DNA of 64,000 nt. Source: Actinomyces johnsonii (lineage in GTDB: Bacteria; Actinomycetota; Actinomycetes; Actinomycetales; Actinomycetaceae). Of the stretch, positions 62,786 through 64,000 are shown piece by piece; position 1 is the stretch's first letter; each line of letters starts with the position of its first letter. The notes under the pieces are model-generated. The model saw nothing but the letters and a program-made list of their open reading frames with translations. It did no database searches and was not told the DNA's origin. Location: assembly GCF_006546835.1 (NCBI RefSeq), contig NZ_VICB01000005.1, positions 296,497 to 360,496 on the forward strand, given 5' to 3'. Both the position numbers and the translations under genes were made by a program.

Positions 62786-62894
62786 GGCAGCGAGCCGGTG
62801 CCTCAGCAGCCGGTTCATGGCTTCAGCCGGAAAAAGAAAACGTCTGCCACCCTGAGTCGTGACAGACGAGATCAGTAGTATTACCCGTACCCGG

Positions 62895-62967
62895 TGGGCG
62901 ATACTGGAATCGAACCAGTGACCTCCTCGGTGTGAACGAGGCGCTCTAACCCCTGAGCCAATCGCCC
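62895..62967 (-). tRNA. tRNA-Val(CAC)
   Basis: On the minus strand acceptor GGGCGAT pairs with ATCGCCC; anticodon stem CCTCG/CGAGG holds loop TTCACAC, giving CAC; T-arm loop is TTCGATT. CCA is not encoded. Confidence 0.93.
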
Positions 62968-63045
62968 GGTGCGGCGCCAACCATAGCCAGGTCGGCACCT
63001 CCGGAGCAAACGGCTGCTCGGTGAGGTGAATCACCGCGATGCTGT

Positions 63046-63076
63046 TTGCCTTTCGGTGTGATCGTGATGCTATGGT
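63046..63076 (+). promoter_or_regulatory. Candidate promoter of the tRNA-Gly-Cys-Val cluster
   Basis: TTGCCT (63046-63051) and TATGGT (63071-63076) are 19 bases apart, slightly long. The tRNA-Gly starts 41 bases later. Confidence 0.45.
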
Positions 63077-63116
63077 TTTCCAGCACCGAGCGGTTCGGCA
63101 GGACCGTGAGGGGTAT

Positions 63117-63189
63117 GCGGATGTGGCTCAGTTGGTAGAGCATCACCTTGCCAAGGTGAGGGTCGCGGGTTCGAGTCCCGTCATCCGCT
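63117..63189 (+). tRNA. tRNA-Gly(GCC)
   Basis: Acceptor GCGGATG pairs with CATCCGC; anticodon stem TCACC/GGTGA holds loop TTGCCAA, giving GCC; T-arm loop TTCGAGT. CCA is not encoded. Confidence 0.95.
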
Positions 63190-63224
63190 CCGAGGAGCAG
63201 GGCGCCCAGTCCCGGCATTCTCAT

Positions 63225-63295
63225 GGTGGGTTGGCCGAGAGGCTAGGCACCGGCCTGCAAAGCCGTTTACACCGGTTCGAATCCGGTACCCACCT
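63225..63295 (+). tRNA. tRNA-Cys(GCA)
   Basis: Acceptor GGTGGGT pairs with ACCCACC; loop CTGCAAA gives GCA; T-arm loop TTCGAAT. CCA is not encoded. It lies one base before tRNA-Val(GAC). Confidence 0.93.
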
Positions 63296-63296
63296 C

Positions 63297-63368
63297 GGGC
63301 GATTGGCGCAGCGGGAGCGCGCTTCCCTGACACGGAAGAGGTCACTGGTTCGATCCCAGTATCGCCCA
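63297..63368 (+). tRNA. tRNA-Val(GAC)
   Basis: Acceptor GGGCGAT pairs with ATCGCCC; stem CTTCC/GGAAG holds loop CTGACAC, giving GAC; T-arm loop TTCGATC. CCA is not encoded. Confidence 0.94.
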
Positions 63369-63379
63369 CGACACAATGT

Positions 63380-63411
63380 TGAAGGCCCAAGCTCACCGGC
63401 TCGGGCCTTCA
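63380..63411 (+). terminator. Terminator hairpin after the tRNA cluster
   Basis: TGAAGGCCCAAGC and GCTCGGGCCTTCA pair with a single mismatch and a short loop; 11 bases after tRNA-Val(GAC). Confidence 0.75.
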
Positions 63412-63461
63412 GTGTCAAGTAGCCCTACCTGTCCGGGCCTAGGCTCCTGAACATCTTGGCC

Positions 63462-63644
63462 AGGCTGTTTGCCTCCACGCCGTTCGTATATTTCCTCGAG
63501 TACATCATTGGGATCCGTCGTGTCATTCGCATGACCAATGCGATCGAGTCGAGCAACGCCCGCTACCGCAGACAACCCCAAACTCGGGGCTGCTTCCTCC
63601 TCGACGAGCAGACCGCGCGGAAACACCCGTACTTGAGGGCATGA
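63462..63644 (+). pseudogene. IS256-like transposase C-terminal remnant
   Basis: An in-frame stretch reading VYFLEYIIGIRRVIRMTNAIESSNARYRR, then TRGCFLLDEQTARKHPYL, matches the C-terminal region of IS256-type transposases (TNAIESxNxxxR, GxFxxxxxAxxxLYL). No start region, catalytic core or inverted repeats are present, and it stops at 63644. It is a small relic of an insertion. Confidence 0.7.
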
Positions 63645-63873
63645 ACCCCTTGGTCCGACCGGGGATGACTTGGTCACACCGGAACATCAGGTCGTAGCCC
63701 GCACCAATACCCTCACGATCACCCTCCAAGGTGAGAAAACCACTCGACGAAATCCACCAGACCCCACACACCATATACGGACAGTTCCCGATTACTAGAT
63801 CTATAGTTCCACTGAGTTTTCACGGGACTGTGCGGCGTGCTGGCCGGGGTTCTCGTCGGGAAGGAAGAGCTGC
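63645..63873. other. Intergenic region before the ABC gene
   Basis: 229 bases with no recognisable gene. It may include further decayed IS sequence and the promoter of the ABC gene. The stretch CGATTACTAGATCTATAG near 63790 is AT-rich for this genome. Confidence 0.4.
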
Positions 63874-64000
63874 ATGATGGCGCACCAGTTTCCAGGTTCT
63901 CGTCCCGCTGCCGTCGCAGTGGTTGAGGCTCGTGGTCTGACTAAGGTCTATGGCGAGGGCGACGCCCAGGTTGTCGCTCTGGACACGGTCAGCCTCACCA
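63874..64000 (+). CDS. ABC transporter ATP-binding protein (N-terminal part, runs off window end)
   Basis: The first 42 residues only. ATG 63874 has GAAGGAAGAG upstream. AVVEARGLTKVYGEGDAQVVALDTVSLT is the usual opening of a MacB/LolD-type ATPase, where the segment GEGDAQVVAL forms the A-loop region before the Walker A motif outside the window. The partner permease must lie beyond the edge. Confidence 0.85.
   Translation, partial: MMAHQFPGSRPAAVAVVEARGLTKVYGEGDAQVVALDTVSLT

Overview
The window is high-GC actinobacterial chromosome. The gene content (Pup conjugation genes without a 20S proteasome, arginine deiminase, the polA-rpsA-coaE-uvrB-uvrA order, ANTAR regulator beside polA) fits an Actinomyces-type member of the Actinomycetaceae. 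The genus is inferred from content and style; no comparison was run. It is mostly core chromosome with two decayed insertion sequences (about 2987-3811 and 63462-63644). No phage, CRISPR array or intact mobile element was seen.

Layout. 1-4.4 kb: truncated AI-2E-type transporter, sugar-phosphate mutarotase, tRNA-Leu(GAG), and two DUF805 membrane-protein paralogues, each ending in a near-identical hairpin, with a dead ISAs1-like transposase between them. 4.6-14.4 kb: an MFS transporter, a membrane protein, a GNAT/NTP-pyrophosphohydrolase fusion, a TetR-controlled drug-type MFS exporter, an M3 oligopeptidase, an FAD oxidoreductase and a very acidic repeat protein. 14.5-17.2 kb (minus strand): aldo/keto reductase and a TusA-YeeE sulfur module preceded by a Cys-containing leader peptide. 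17.2-28.3 kb: RecB-like nuclease, site-2 protease, S66 peptidase, then the pupylation operon trmI-arc-dop-pup-pafA-FKBP-like, with no prcB/prcA. 28.4-34.7 kb: hisF, small membrane proteins, hisI, a TrpC-like protein that has lost most catalytic residues, lgt and pyk; trpE, trpB and trpA are absent from this interval. 34.9-47.4 kb: cytidine deaminase, an unusual class I tRNA with a CAA anticodon, ANTAR regulator, thioesterase, polA, rpsA, a helical-repeat protein, coaE, a lipoprotein and uvrB. 47.7-54.3 kb: arcD-arcA, then terC with a switch-like leader and a P-type ATPase. 54.4-64 kb: methyltransferase, YciI protein, uvrA, DUF2339 protein, UTP-sugar uridylyltransferase, four tRNAs, an IS256-like remnant and the start of an ABC ATPase gene.

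A signal running through the window is a -10-like TANNNT hexamer placed 6-7 bases before the start codon of many first-in-operon genes, the geometry expected of leaderless mRNAs. It fixes several start codons. In two places (polA/thioesterase and the MFS-TetR pair) the promoter, start codon and probable operator are compressed into the same few bases.

The most rewarding items are the degenerate TrpC, the terC leader, the Cys leader peptide, the MFS/TetR palindrome, the shared divergent -10 element, the class I CAA tRNA and the proteasome-less Pup locus. All functions are inferred from reading motifs by eye; no database search was run.
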